From NCBI GenBank assembly GCA_014058105.1, contig JACGCM010001166.1, forward strand, positions 1,550,001 through 1,614,000: a stretch of DNA of 64,000 bases, read 5' to 3'. Positions 21,641 through 35,315 of the stretch are shown here, piece after piece. The first letter of the stretch is position 1; every line of letters starts with the position of its first letter. The notes under the pieces are model-generated. The model had not been told where the DNA came from. It searched no databases and saw only the letters and a program-made list of their open reading frames with translations. The stretch comes from Kingdonia uniflora (Eukaryota > Streptophyta > Magnoliopsida > Ranunculales > Circaeasteraceae). The position numbers and the translations under genes were made by a program.

Positions 21641-23108
21641 GTGCCTCAGGAGTTTACATGGCCTCCTTAAAGGTTTGAGGTTCATTCTCTAACATGTTAG
21701 TTAAATACTCTGGACCGATTCTTATAGATACGGTCTTAACCCGTTTACCATGTTTAAGTTTTGTAGCTTGTTTAGAAGTTTGTTCTGGAGTTTGTTCAGA
21801 ACTTTCAGACAGAAGATCACTGCTTAAAGCAATGTCATATGGTATTTTTAGAAAATTCACAATTTCACTCTTTTTGCTTGAGAAAATATTCTCAAGGAAT
21901 ATAGCATCACATGATTCGATTGTATTCTTATGTATATTAATGATCTTTGATTTTTGTACCAAAAATCTGAATGCACTACTATTTTTAGCTTTGCCAATAA
22001 AAATACAGTCAAAATTTTTTGTCCCAACATTAAACGTTTGGGAACAGGAACTTGCACTTTTGAAAGGCACCTCCACACTTTTTTGAATTTGAAGGAAGGT
22101 ATTCTACCATTCCTAAGTTCATAAGGAATGCTATTAGTCTTTTTATGGGGAATCTTATTGAGTAAATAGTTAGCTGAAAGTAAAGCTCCCCCCCTACAAG
22201 TTTTGTGGCAAACCAGAACTAATTAATATGGCATTTACCATATCTTTCAAAGTTCTATTTTTCCTCTCAATAACTCTATTTTGCTGAGGTGTATAAAGTG
22301 TCGTTGTTTGGTGAATAATCCCTTTTTGAGCACAAAACTCTTCAAAAAATGATGAAACATATTCACCACCTCTATCTGACCTTAAAATTTTAATCTTCTT
22401 GTTAAGTTGATTCTCAACCTCCTTTTCGTAAAGAGTAAAAGTAATGACTATACCTAGTAAATACACATGAGTAGATACACAAGACTATAAATAGTACATT
22501 CATCAATAAAAGTAATAAAATATTTTTCCCACCTCTTATTTGGACAAATTTTAAGTCACATAAATCGCTGTGTATTAATTTGAGAGGCACTGTCTTCCTT
22601 TTATCAATTGAATGAAAGGGTTGCTTTGCAAACTTTGTTTCAATACATATTGTACATTTTTGTTTGCAATCAATGCTGAATTTAGGCAATAGTTTTAAGT
22701 TCATTAATCTATGTAACTAACCAGTGTTAACATTGCCTAATCGTTTATGCCAAACATTAAAAGACTCAAGAATATAAGCAAAACCTTCAATTTTATTAAT
22801 AATCATTGGGGTTACATAATCATTGAACCTAAATGGCCATCACATAAGTAGCCATTTCCTACAAATATTCTACTCTTAGTCAAGACACATTTGTCCGACT
22901 CAAATACAAGCCTAAAACCCTTTTTGCTTAAAACTGCTCCAGTCACCAAATTCTTATGAATATCTGAAACATGTAGAACTTCATTCAGAGTAAGTTATTT
23001 TCCTGATATGAATTTTAGGATAACTTTACCAACTCCTTCAACCACAGAAGTTGTAGAGTTTCTCATGTACAGTTTTTCATCACTATCCACTTTTTTATAT
23101 GACGAAAA
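21641..23108 (-). pseudogene. Copia integrase with pre-integrase domain, broken
   Basis: On the minus strand the pre-integrase part (about 23100-22680) reads VVEGVGKVIL, LTLNEVLHVSDI and KGFRLVFESDKCVLTKS. The core at 22700-22194 has [14 protein letters not shown] (finger remnant), [12 protein letters not shown] (first catalytic D) and RSDRGGEYVSSFFEEFC (second D) with TPQQNRVIERKNRTL (catalytic E; the usual NGVAER is NRVIER). The C-terminus at 22076-21654 reads DCIFIGKAKNSSAFRFLV and ends LENEPQTFKEAM, leading into RT. The order and spacing are normal for copia integrase. Frameshifts separate the pieces. Confidence 0.85.
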
Positions 23109-24055
23109 CTAGGTTTTGTCAGAACAAATATGACATGTTATTCCAGTATCAATCCACCAATCTTTGGCATTACCGGTCAAGTTTATTTTAGAGATCACAA
23201 TAGAAAGGTTCTCTATTTCTGACACATTAGCTTGAGGGTGCTGGTTCTTTGATGACTCGTCTTTATTCTTTCTGCAGTCATTTATATGGTACTCTTTCTT
23301 TACACGTGTATGGCAGTTCCCAGAAAACTTCTTGAAGTCTTTTCCAGTTGGTCTGAGTGTAGGGTTTTTACCCTTCTTCCCATTCCTCTTATAGGATTTA
23401 CCCCTATTATTTGAAAGATTTCCTTCAATAATATTGGCTTTTGATTCCAGCGAACATATTCCAATCGATTTCTCACTATTGTGATTGTCTTCTTCAATTC
23501 TCAAATGCATAATCAAGTCCCCAAACTTCATCTCCTTGTGTTTGTTCTTTAAATAATTCTTTAATTCTATCCAGGATGAAGGTAATTTTTCAATCAATGA
23601 AGCAACCTGAAATGACTCGTTCATAATCATTCCTTCTGCATAAATTTCATGCAAGATAATCTGCAACTCTTGTACTTGACTGATTACTGACCTAGAATCA
23701 ATCATCTTAAAGTCAAGGAATTTGCTGATTATAAATTGCTTCATTCCAGCATCTTTTGTCTCGTACTTCTTAATCAGGAAATCCCACAGTTCCTTGGAAG
23801 TCCTGAGTGGACTATAAACATTATACAGTTTATCATCCAGCCCATTCATAATGTAGTTCCTACACAGAAAATCAAAATGTTTCCATGCCTCCACTGTAGT
23901 GACGGCGGTCTTATCAGTTTTACTATCTTTGAGAACAGGGGCACTCTTCAGCAAAAATTTGGCAAGGTTCAGTATTATCAGATAGAATAACATCTTTTAC
24001 TACTAATGTTTGAACTTTGGCCGCTCCATTAAACTTCTCTAGCTTTTCTTGATGA
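23109..24055 (-). pseudogene. Copia gag and start of protease
   Basis: A long minus-strand frame (23993-23109, 294 codons) with a short frameshifted N-terminus up to about 24055 (EKLEKFNG). It reads VEAWKHFDFLCRNYIMNGL, YNVYSPLRTSKELWDFLIKK, VISQVQELQIILHEIYAEGM and LIEKLPSSWIELKNYLKNK, the UBN2-type gag fold of plant copia elements. The zinc knuckle is degenerate (CHTRVKKEYHINDC). The frame ends in the protease loop WWIDTGITCHIC, where the usual D-S-G-A is D-T-G-I. This is the best-preserved part of the element. Gag packages RNA; the protease would cut the polyprotein. Confidence 0.85.
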
Positions 24056-27000
24056 ACATGAATAACAGTTTTGTTAATCTACATCTTCGCAAAACTATAA
24101 TTTCGTTAATCGACATCTTTTACGAGATCACAACATATGATTAGGTAGACTCCCAATCTCGAGTTTATTCGCCAACTAGTTAGTCATCATATATTTGTTT
24201 TATAATAATATCCGGGCTTTAGGTCGACCGACCAGTATTGAAGTTTATGGGCTTGTGTTTTTATACGCTTTATATCAGGACATCCTTGGATATGATATTA
24301 TAGACGACGTTATATACCACCTTCCAGCTTTTGTGACATATATCATTCCTTTTATTGGCCGATTAGTGGCTTGAGCTGCTAAAAATGTTATGTTAGAATC
24401 TTTGGACATTTCATAGGAGTTGGATGAGTGTATACAAAATGTATGGATGGTACACAGAGGAGATTACTAGGCTACACCGTGTTATATTTTAGAGTACGAG
24501 CACGATGGTATGTTACATGTCTGGAATATAAATGCCCATCATAATGATAGTGAGGTGGGGCCCATGGAGGACCTAGAGGAGTAGCATATATAGGATTTTG
24601 CTGAAGATATCCCAAAGGGAAATGACATGTGTGATTCAGTTGGAATGGGCACCCTAGATCATGACTGAGCAGTTTACATGCATTTTCCATTTCCACAGTG
24701 TCTGTCTTTATTTTAGTTATTTTATTTATGCATCAAATAGTATTGTATATATATATGTTTTTCAGTTAATACAAATTTTTAGTTTAGTTTCCTGTTCATG
24801 GCATCTTATTGGCGACATACTGGTAATGTTTACTTTTACCCGTTCATTTTTTTTATATTACATTTATCTATCCTGTTCAACATAGAGGACAATGTTTAAA
24901 CTAAGTTTGGTGGTGGGAAACTATTTTTAAGTTTTTATTGAAAATTTGTGTACTCAGTATAACTGGTAAAGTAGAGTTAATTAGTCTATGATTGCACATA
25001 ACTCTAAATAATCTTCTACATTAAGTAGTTAGGAGAATAAAAAGAACCCTTGGAGTTTTAAGTACTTAACGTGATTATAGAATAATATGCCAAAATTAAA
25101 AAAAGAAAAGAAAAGAAACTACAATGGATATTAATAATATTCTCAAAAATAGAGTTAATAATTTTTTGAAAGAAATTACACATCACACCAGTAATAGTAT
25201 TTATCAATGGTAGCTATTAAACAACACTTAATTAATCCCAAGAGAGTACATAAAATTGTGTATTAGGTCATGAAGGGACTTCAAATATCGGCACCCAAAA
25301 CCAACTGGTATGGACTGTCGATCAATTAGATATAGGGGAATCATTATAAAAAGTGATAACAGAGTATAAGTGTTCCTAATCATACTAGTAAAAGTATGAA
25401 AGTGAGTAGAGAAAGTAAAATACTATTCTACTAACAACTCTATAAGGAGGAAGATAAGAAGTTAAATTATAATCTTCTAATAGATGGTACTGGAACTGTG
25501 ACAATACACACTCAGAGATATAACCCTTTTTTGGTTTTGGGGGGAGGGGGGGTCTTATTGGCAGTCATTGTAGTATAGTTTGTTTTTCCCTTGGTTTTGC
25601 CTAATTATTTCAGTAAACCCTCTTAAGTTGATAAATAAGTTAAAATCTTTTTAGGGTACTATCTACTATTTAGGATTAACAAGAGTTGCTGAGACAACAA
25701 AATAATTTGTTTGAAAGACTGAAAATATTAAGATGTACATTTTTGTCGGTAAAAATACTAAAAACCCTCACAAGATAAAACTTATCCATCAAGGACACGT
25801 AGGGGTTTAATGGCTTGTTGCATATGCTAAATCCAATCGCGAGACCTAGGAAAGTGGCTTAAATTTTTTAGTTTATTTTATTCTACTTGTGACTAGTAAA
25901 TAGACAAGTTTGGGCTTATTAGATAAGTACATTTTTTTAACATAATTTAAGCCTTTTTTATAGGTATTTGTTGCTGTCCTAAAACCCTTTTTATCTAATA
26001 ATTGCCTAATTACCTCAATTTCAGGTTCTCTACTCTACTAAAGACAATTTGGCAAAAAAAGTACCAAATCAGAGCTAAAATGAACACAAAACTACACTGA
26101 GGTTTTGCAATAGTTCAGCAGATCAATTTCCATAGGAATTAATCTAACTGAGACAAGGGACCTACAGACTGGACATATATTCATTTTCTACTAGGCAAGA
26201 AAATTAAAACCCAAAAAGTTAGAGGATTCTGACCACCACCAACTGACGATCACCGCCGGCCAAGGGAATCCCACTAACGATCACCGGCCACCTGGCGGCT
26301 AAAATCATTATTTTTATCATAGATCCTTATGTGACCTATTTAGATGGAATCTTCAGCAAATGCACAAACTTTACTACTAGAGAAGACTGAGGGGTAGTTA
26401 AGACATTTTAGAATCGAGGTTTCTCTATTTAATAATCAGTTGTTCCTCTCCAAACCTATTTTTCATTTTTACAGGGTTTTGGTGAGCTTGAGAACTGAGT
26501 TTGTATTTTTAAAAATAGTTTAACTTCTTTTTAGCTTTATATTTAAAGTTAGCTCTTTTTCTTCAATTATCTGAGATTGTTAAGATGTTGCAGGGCTAAT
26601 CCCCTCAAACTAGATCTGAAGAAGATGCCCTATAGGTGTATGTTAAGATTTTTTTTATAGGTAATAGGTATGACCTTGAGGTGTTAGATCATTATTTAAG
26701 ATTGTTCTTCAATTCTCCTAAATTAGACAAGTTAGGAGAAGTGGAGAACAATTCTTACTTAGTGTGAAATTGATGTCCTAAATAAGGAATTGATTTTTTA
26801 AACCACTTAGTGAGCTCTAGTCCAAGATATTGTTCTTGATTTTTCAAAAGAAAGAATAAACCCTTATTTAGCAGCCTAAAGTTTAAACTTAGAACTTCAC
26901 GGGTTGGGATATCTAATTTGTTCCTCGTGGAAAGATCAAAAAAGAACTCAAACCCTTCAAATTCGATTTAAAAGAGAGGATTCGAGGAAAAGACCAAAAA

Positions 27001-27238
27001 ACTAATAATTAAAACCTAATATGCTAATATAGGGTGGAATCTGAAGGTCTAATTAACTTTGATATTCAAAATTTTGACACCTAGTTAACGTTGATTTCCG
27101 ACAAAAACAAGCCTCATTTCCCATAGATTTTAGTTTGCCTGAGAATAACGTACCTCTCTATGGATTGATACCGTATTTACCATTTTACTGCATTAATTTG
27201 TTAAGTAGGATTTTTATTAGACTAACGACGGTCTATCA
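24056..27238 (+). mobile_element. Athila-like 3' remnant with LTR end (plus strand)
   Basis: A plus-strand GAGGACAATGTTTAAACTAA...TTTGGTGGTGGG motif near 24883 matches the sequence that follows the coding region of Athila-type elements. A G-rich tract at 25539-25552 may be the polypurine tract. The stretch 26220-26660 (GCCGGCCAAGGG, CTAGATCTGAAGAAGATGCCC) looks like an Athila LTR, and the block ends ...GACGGTCTATCA at 27238, a plausible LTR end. The next base resumes copia RNase H, so this unit was inserted into copia no. 2. No readable protein was found. The LTR start is not resolved. Confidence 0.45.
25539..25552 (+). other. G-rich tract, possible polypurine tract
   Basis: GGGGGGAGGGGGGG-like run preceding the LTR-like stretch. 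It could equally be a simple G run. Confidence 0.3.
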
Positions 27239-29388
27239 TAGCAGTTTGGGAACAACCTCTAAGTGGGGTTGATAAGTATCCTATGTCAGGGTACCCTATA
27301 ATTTTACATTTAATATTTTTGGGTAGAATAAACCTAAGACTATTGTGCCTTTCACGTTTTGCAAAATGTGCTTGATCCTATCCTAGTGCCTTAGGGTAGC
27401 AGCGAAACTATGGCGAGCCAAACAGTTCACTACGAATGAGATATCGGGTTTAGTAAATCTGACTATGTACAACATGGCACCAATTGTTCCTTGATAAGGC
27501 ACGTCGGTCTCTAGGAGTCCCCCCCCCCCTCATCAGGAGGGTGGAAGATGTCCTTGGCTAGATCCAAGTGGCGGATGACCATAGACCCCTTAACACTGTG
27601 TGCTGCATTCATACCGACTCGTTTAAGGATTCGCATGGTATATGTCATACATGGTGAACGAGTATGCCAGTACCAAGATGTTCGATCTGTAAACTAAGGT
27701 AAAACTTAGTTTTCCTAAGGTTTTCCATTTAAAAGTCCTTCGTAAGATATTTGACGACTCCCTTGATCTCCCCCAGAGTTTTGATGATATTCAAATCATT
27801 TGCATACACTGCAATTATGGCAAAGCCAGTATCTAATTTTTTTAATGAAAACACATGGGCATATAAGGCTATTTACAAAGTCCTCAATTTCTAAATACTC
27901 ACTAAATTTATTATGCCACATGAGCCCTGATTGCTTCAAGTCGTACAATAACTTATCCAATTTCATCACGTACACACCTCGTGTATCGTGCTTAATTGCT
28001 TCCAAAAGCTTATACTCTTTGGGTAGCTTCATATAGATGTCCGTTTCTAGTTTCCTATATAAATACGCAGTAACCACATCTATAAGACGCATGTAAAGAT
28101 TATCCTCGGCAACTGATAGATTGGTCGAGTAACAGAATGTTATCGCATCCATGACCGGAGAATACGTTTTATCGTAATCAATATCAAGTCTTTGCGAGAA
28201 TCCCTGGGAACTAGTCTTTGCTTGTACCTGACGATATTTCCATGTTCATTACATTTCCATACGAATGCATATTTAAACCCGTTAGGCTTTATGACATTAT
28301 GTATACATATAATTTGTACTAACACTTCGTATTTGGCTAGCGAGCAAAGCTCTGATTGATTGCAGCCTTCCACTCTAGTCAATTTGAGTAAAGTCTACAT
28401 TTGTCTACAGTTAGTAAATTTGGATTATCATCCTCAATAGCTAGCACAACAGTGAAGGCAAATATGTTTTCGACAACTTCTTTTAAATGATCCCAAATTG
28501 TACCATTAGAGACATGATTTATCTAGATCTCAGTTTTATCATACCTATATGTCACGTCGGGCTTGTCTTGTAATGTATCATCTGGTCGCATAACTACTGC
28601 AGCCATGTAAATAGGTGGTTCCATCTCCAATGAACCGACTATACCATTAGTCATATTTCTCCCAAAATTTAATCATTTCCTTGAAGCTGGACTGTTCCTC
28701 TTTGGAAGTCATTCATGGGTAGTCTTTTGACCTTTAATTATTTAAGAGAGACACGGTAGTCCCCCAGGAATTTCCAGTCGTGTAGGAGCAGTGCTTTTAG
28801 GTATATGCCCTTTTATCACTTTAGCAGCGTTGTTGAATGCACCAGGCAGTTCATTGGCGACCTGCTATAAGTGTTATATCCATTAGACTTCGTTGTCACT
28901 CTGTATTGCAGTAGGATCTGGATGAGAAAATAATGGTATTTTCCAAGTTAAGTTAGCATCTTTTGCGGCATTACCTGTCAAATCTCGCCTAATATTAGGA
29001 AATTTATCTCATCAAAGTGACAAACTGCGAATCTCGCAGTAAAGACATCGCCTACCATGGGTCCAAGTATCGATTGATAGATGGTGAATCATAACCTATG
29101 TAGATTCCAAGGCAATGTTGAACCAATTTTTGCGCGTTATGGATGTGTTATCGGCACCTACACGACACATCCTTATGTGCGTAAATGGGCGACGTTAAAT
29201 TCCAACCCAGTTGCAAGTTGCTTTGGGAAAAGCTAAAGAATCACGCACGAAAAAACCCTAATTAGTATTGCGGCATGCAAGATTGCATGGCCTCAAATAG
29301 TTATCGGAAGCTGTAATCGCCATAACAGTGGCCCAGCGATTAGCTGGAATTGCTTGATTTGGTTCTTTGTCATCCCATTCTAGGTATC
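27239..29388 (-). pseudogene. Copia no. 2: integrase end, reverse transcriptase and RNase H
   Basis: Minus-strand pieces, in order from 29388 down: the integrase end (QFQLIAGPLLWRLQLPI, GHAILHAAILIR, GDVFTARFAVCHFDE), a linker, then RT with FKYAFVWKCNEHGNIVRYK, LDIDYDKTYSPVMDAITF, LIDVVTAYLYRKLETDIYM, KLLYDLKQSGLMWHNKFSEY and CPCVFIKK. RNase H follows with LKRVGMNAAHSVKGSM, VPYQGTIGAMLYIV, KPDISFVVNCLARHSF and GYPDIGYLSTPLRGCSQT, ending at 27239 at the Athila-like LTR. The wording (LKQSGRMWYN.LSEYL, CPCVFIK) marks a different copia group from copia no. 1. Stops and shifts are numerous. Confidence 0.85.
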
Positions 29389-32300
29389 AAATATATAAGT
29401 AATTAAGGCGTAAAATGGACAAAATAACGTGTCTATCAAATACCCCAATAATTATCTCTTTGTTCCTTTCGAGGAAAATAAATAAAAATAACTAAAGAAA
29501 TAAAAAAGGCATTTTTGCAGGTCTCGCAATTGAATTAAGCATATGTGATAAGCAGTTGAACCCCAAAGTGTCCCTGGAGGATGGGTAATATATCTTGAGG
29601 GTTTGCTTTATACTTTCAGTGTTTTTGCTAAAGCTCCTAGTCTCAACAACTCTTTATAACCTTATAAAATTAGCAAACAATTTCATAAGAAGTTTTCTTA
29701 GAATGCTTGCTGACTCAGGCATAATTATAAGATAATTAGGCTAAAACCTAGTTAAAAATGAGTATATTACAACATCTATTAATAAAATTCCTATAAAAAT
29801 AGGGGTCTTTGACTATGTGTTTTTGTAGATACAGTATTGCCTTTGTCGCTTCTTAAACAAATGCTTAGTTTATCCTAATATAGACAATGGGAAGCATATT
29901 TTTCATCTCACTGATCACTAAACTATTTTATATTTTTGGACTAGAAAACTTAAAGTTTTCTTTCATTTTAATTTATAATGATTTCCTCGTGTTTACAGTT
30001 CATACTAGTTGCTTATGGATGCCATGATTCTGAGTCCCTTCATGACTTAGATTTTGGATTCACACTATTATTTCTTTTCCGTTTACACTTCTAACAATAG
30101 TTTTTTTCTTTTATGTACTATAATTTGTACTTTTTAGTATTTTACTAATCATTTTTATGATTTGCAAGTATAGATAATACCATATCTCTTTTCAGATTTG
30201 CTAAGTGTTGTTTATTAAAGAACTTAGGCAACATTAACATAGTTGTGAACTGCAGTTTTCCTTTTCAATAATTATTTCTACTTTTAGTAGGAATGTCATT
30301 AGTACTCGAGTAGTATATTAAGTTTAATTTATACGTTTATTTTTTCATATTATTCCATAACTATGCCAAGTTTTTCAAAATATTCCCTATATTCTTCTAT
30401 TTACTAACTTTTTCTCTTATTCTGGCTTTAGAGTTATTTACTTCATTGTCTTAGCTTAATTTACTGGCACTGATCGTACTAAGCATATATATACACCTTT
30501 CAGCATTGGCACTTAACTGGCATGTCTCCTTTTCTACTTATTTATTGTCATACTTCGGTTTATATATACCAGACAGGTACACCACTATATGTTGTAAAAC
30601 AAAAGTATTATCTACTGACTCAGTAGAAATATAAAAATAACTATTTAAAAGAAATACACATAAATGCTAAGAGGTTAGAAAAACAAACATGGGTTACCAC
30701 CCATGAAGCGCTAAGTTTTACGTCATCAGCCTGACCAAGGTACCCCCAAACTTGAATTTTTAATATGGTCAAGGGAGTACAGAGTTTTGAAAATGTTGGA
30801 CTATCCAGGTTGAAGATTCATCAACAAGAGCTAGAGAATGCCAATATGTGTATTTTCTTCAGATGCGCCTAATCATGCCGATAAATTCCATAAAATCGTT
30901 TGTATATTCATTTTTATCTCACTGTGATAGATAATTTCAATAATAATTTTGCCAACTTTCTTATCATTATTTGTTGCAATATTTGGTTAAAATTTGCAAA
31001 AAATTATATACCTAACATCTATGGGGAATGAACTCACTTTTAAAGCTTTCATAACATTCGAAGAACTACAATGCCTTCTGATGAGGAATACTACGATTGT
31101 TATAAAAGCATACCTTCTTAAACATTTAAGATGGTTTTTTTGGGGAAGATATTTTCTTTGAAAAGCTTCAAAACATTTGCGCTATCTCTAATAGTCTAAA
31201 AAATATGACAGATGGCTTTGGCAAACTCAGTATGTGATACACCCCTAAAATCATAATTTTTCAAATAGATATATGTTCTTTTAGTAAGAGAAAAGTTATT
31301 GGACAGTACTTTTTTTTGGGGTGATAAATGAATAACAAATATTTTCAAACCTAAAATTATTATCATAAAAAAATATTTATAGGATTGGCGACAATGCTAT
31401 ATGTTACTTCTTGAGAATCAATTTGCTCATTGATGTTATCACATTTAGATTCTGTTTTATGGCAAAATTGATACTCAGTTTATTGTAAGAATGCTTGTAC
31501 TATTTCATATATCTTTGGGGCATCCCTATTCAAGCGTTCATTAATAGTATAATACCAACTAGAGTTGTTCCCATATAGTTCCTCAAAATCTGTTTTAGCT
31601 ATGGTACCCTTCTTAAATGAAGATGTATATTTCAGGGTAGCTGTAGGAAAGGTAATGAAGTGGATAATTGGGCTGACAATTTGTTTGATAATGTCATAGA
31701 TTTTGGGGAAAATTCACAACCTTCATCATCTGAAAATCTAAATATATATTAACGGCTTCTAGTGACTCCTTATTGAGTACTAAATTTCAAATTTATTGAA
31801 TCATTACTTGTGTAATACACTTCAGGTTGCCCTTGACTCTATCAAGTAATTCTTGATTGTTAAGATCAGACTCAATGTAGTCACTCTCTAGCTGAACATT
31901 CCTAAGGTCATTATTGCAAACATCACTTACATCATTTGATTTAAATGATTTATAACAATGTTCCAATTTATCATGGTTGAGATCCAGAGAGGAATGATTG
32001 TCAACTAGAATTTTGGGTGTATGATGTGGGCAACTATTTATAAAAGTCTAACTTTAGTTATTATAACAAAAATTCTTTACAGAAAATATAAATAAATTCA
32101 TCTCTATCCTGAATCTAGTCTTCATTTTAGAACTTGGGAGAGTCCTCAAGTATCACACTAAAAAGAGTGTTTTTCACCGTTACAACAAACCCACGAGTAC
32201 TGCTATTCTATTAAACTAAATCTTATCCTTTAGTGTCCTGCTTCACGTGGTCTTCTCAAGTCTTAACCAGGTTTAGAATATTCCAAGCTCCCTTTGACTG

Positions 32301-32531
32301 CCGGAGATGATCAAGTTAAGTGTTGTGTCCCTCATTTGGTTTGATTTCTGATGATGGTCTTTAATATTGCTTAAATGCAGCACTTGTGCTATATTTAGCT
32401 TAAAAGTTTCTCTAGTAGTTCTGGGACCTGTGAATCATAAGGCAAAAGAAGTTATTAGGACATAAGAAGCTTAGAAGGGGCAAAAATATTAGTAATTAAG
32501 GCATAAAGTTGACACAATGAAGTATCTATCA
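29389..32531 (-). mobile_element. Athila-like insertion inside copia no. 2
   Basis: This 3.1-kb block separates two parts of the copia integrase. It begins and ends with similar sequences of about 50 bp (29389-29438 and 32481-32531, roughly 80% identical). On the minus strand both start TGATAGA and share GCCTTAATTACT, as expected for LTR starts. A minus-strand trace near 30760-30690 reads like the end of Athila pol (DDVKLSASW..THVCF wording). No intact ORF is present. I read it as a deleted Athila-type element whose left LTR is truncated. The orientation is inferred from these marks. Confidence 0.45.
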
Positions 32532-34288
32532 GGAGGTATTATCAATAATCATCCTTATCATCCGTAAACCTGGATGTCGCAGACGATCATGCCATAACTT
32601 GAATGTTTCTTTTGGAGTGGAGAAAAATTTGTCGTTGCGTAGGTCTCAACATTCAGAATGTCAGTGGAAAATAGCCTTGAGGGGTGTATTGGACATTGTT
32701 CCAATAATATTTTCTAACTCTGTGATATGGTGGAGGTAGTGCATAAAACCTAGTATGTATTTTCTCCTGCAATTTCTACTTGATAACCGTTATCATGTAT
32801 ATCCCTAAAGCTAAGTAAGTTCCTGGAAGATTTACTAGCATATAAAGTAGATTGGATACCTAGTATAATGTTATTCGATAGTAATCTTGTGGCACTCTCA
32901 GTACCTTCTATCATATTGGTTGTGCTAGTAATAATCACAACATCCCCGATGCATGTGGTCAGAGATGAGAAATACTTCTTTCTTAAAGGATAGAGTATGT
33001 GGCACTACTGTATACCAGGCAGTTATCACTACTCATCCAATTATCGAAGAGTGCTTATCACACGATGAGCAGAATGATACATGGGCAACCTGTATATAGC
33101 AAATTAACTATCATACAACATAATTAAGAAACTACTATCTAAAGATAATTTTTTATAGATAAAACAGAAATAAAAATATCACATAGATGATAGTACTAAA
33201 ATGTATATCACAACACTTACTAAAACTATATCAACCAATTTGTTCAGAACATAAATAGGAAAATGTTCTTATGAAGCAAATCCACTACTAGCAATAAAGT
33301 AAAAATTTGTGATTGTGCTATCTAATGTGACATTACTCACCCTATGAAAGAATTCTACTAACTCCTCATGAGTCTGGTACATCAATATGTCAGTATCCTC
33401 GAAGATCACTGTGGTAAAAAAAAATTGTCGCAGAAATGTTATCAACGGTTATATAGTGAGTCTGAACATGATCATCCTTGGCCTCCCATGAAAACTGACA
33501 GTCCCGCGCCTAATGTCCAACTATTCCACAGTTGAGGAACGGAGAGCCTTCATGAGGCTACTTGTTCTTCCCATTTCCTTTCTTGCCAACCCTCTTGTTC
33601 CCCTTCACTTACTGTGGGGCAAAGAATTTTTGGCTCCCGCCCTTTCTTCCATTATTTCTTCCACGAGTCTGTCTACGACCACGATTGTCAATGTAAAGAG
33701 CTCTGATATTGTGTTCCTTGGCCACAGGCTAGCTCCAAACATGCCTCATCTCATGATTCTCATGAGGAGTTTGATGTTCTGCTCAGAAAGAAGTAGAACT
33801 TGGATTAGTATTACATGCAACTGAAGCCCCAAATGTATCCATTGCATTTGGAGGGCAGTATTGGAGGTGTGGAAAGTGGATATAGTCTTCTCTATTATCT
33901 AGGCCACAATGTCAATAACTTCACACAATAGAAGTGTGGAAGTGATTTTGTATACTTCTGCGTTATAGTCAGAGATAGTCTTAAAATCTTGGAAACGAGG
34001 AGTACTCTACTGGCTTTTTGTTCGCCAAAACGTTTCTTCAAGCTAGCCCATAGTTCATTGGGGGTCATACTTGGTGAGATTTTCTATCTTTAGAGCCTCT
34101 AGAATGTGATGGCATAAAGAGACCAAAGCCTTTGCTATGTCAATGGAAGGCTCAGTGTTCTTTACTATGATAGTCTTTGCAAATCCTAGAGCCTTGAGGC
34201 GCAATTCGATGTCCAAGCGTCAGGTGAGGTAATTGGCTCTAGAAAGTAACAATGTGGGAAAATTAGCACTCATGAGTTTCGCAACCAT
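32532..34288 (-). pseudogene. Copia no. 2: gag, protease and pre-integrase
   Basis: On the minus strand gag begins near 34288 (MVAKLMSANFPTLLLSRANY), then RLDIELRLKALGFAKTI, IAKALVSLCHHILEALKIENL, FQDFKTISDYNAEVYKITS and EKTISTFHTSNTALQM, a basic GRG-rich linker and a knuckle CGIVGH.ARDC whose W is a stop. The protease is poorly preserved. The pre-integrase part at 32938-32750 reads NMIEGTESATRLLSNNIILG and SSRNLLSFRDIHDNGYQVE, then FKLWHDRLRHPGLR before the Athila-like insertion at 32531. It matches the copia group seen at 27.2-29.4 kb, so both are halves of one element. Confidence 0.8.
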
Positions 34289-35315
34289 CTGTTATGCAAC
34301 ATATAAATCTTGAGTCTGTAGCAGTTCTAAGATAAGCATTCATATGTATATAGGAAAATCATAGTTATATAGAAAAATGGGTAAAGTAAATGATTTTGAA
34401 TCATATTAATATGTGAACCTTTTTCATATTCATATACTACTGATATTTTGTTAAATCGCTTATTTTCCTTGTATACTTGGTATCTTAACATAAAAGTGTG
34501 TTTTAATAGGGTCTTAGCTAAGCTAGTTAATTCAAAACCACTTGATGCTGCGGTCCTTATCTAAGTACTTAGAGAGTCCTAAGCCCCATAGTTCTATAAG
34601 GTAAGGATATTCTAGCCAAATGACACATTTGCAACGAATATAAGGAATATTAGATATTTAGTAGGCGACTGGTTTTATCCACAAAGTATGTTGAGTTCCC
34701 AAGGTGGGTAGGTTAATCTTATCTTGAAACTAATACTCTTGGAGTATATGAGGTTGTTATAGTGGTTTATATACTTCTAGGTGTTATTAGGTATTATCTA
34801 ATTGCATTTATATACAAAAAAATTGGTTTCCCTGAAAGCATGTTTTTAGGAACATGACTAGGTCAATTTTGAATTAATCTTTAAATAATGTCTTCAACAT
34901 TAGAGTGATTCATAAATGACTCCATGTCGTGCCTGAATTAGTTCTTGTTTCGTATTATCTCTGGCCCTTGGTTAGAATAACTAGTATTCTAGGGCCATAC
35001 AACATTTATTAATCATACTAGTTTTGGATAGTCTGAACCGGGTTCAAAACTAGAATTTAGGTCAGACCTAGTCTAGACCAGCCTAGGTTATGGTTTGGAC
35101 TGGGTCATACCAAGCCTGAATCATGGTCTAGACTGTGGTTTGGACCAGGTCAAGAGCGTTGCACGTCATGGTAAACTCTACCATGTGTCATGATGGGGCC
35201 TGACAACGTATTATAGTGGGAGTTATCAACGTGTCAAGACTTGTCAATTTGCAGGCCCAGCCATGTGGCTGACACATACCCTGCCACATAACCATGTAGG
35301 ACCCTGCCACATGTC

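Larger units (their letters stand above)
20580..24055 (-). mobile_element. Ty1/copia retrotransposon remnant no. 1 (minus strand)
   Basis: Gag, protease, integrase, reverse transcriptase and RNase H follow in the Ty1/copia order (integrase before RT) on the minus strand. The gag and integrase wording resembles the Tork/Tnt1-type group, but the lineage is not certain. No LTRs, primer-binding site or target duplication could be placed. All domains carry stops or frameshifts. Confidence 0.8.

Noticed and set aside
24472..24885. Short frames on both strands
   Set aside because: Both fall in the non-coding 3' part of the Athila-like remnant and lack any motif.
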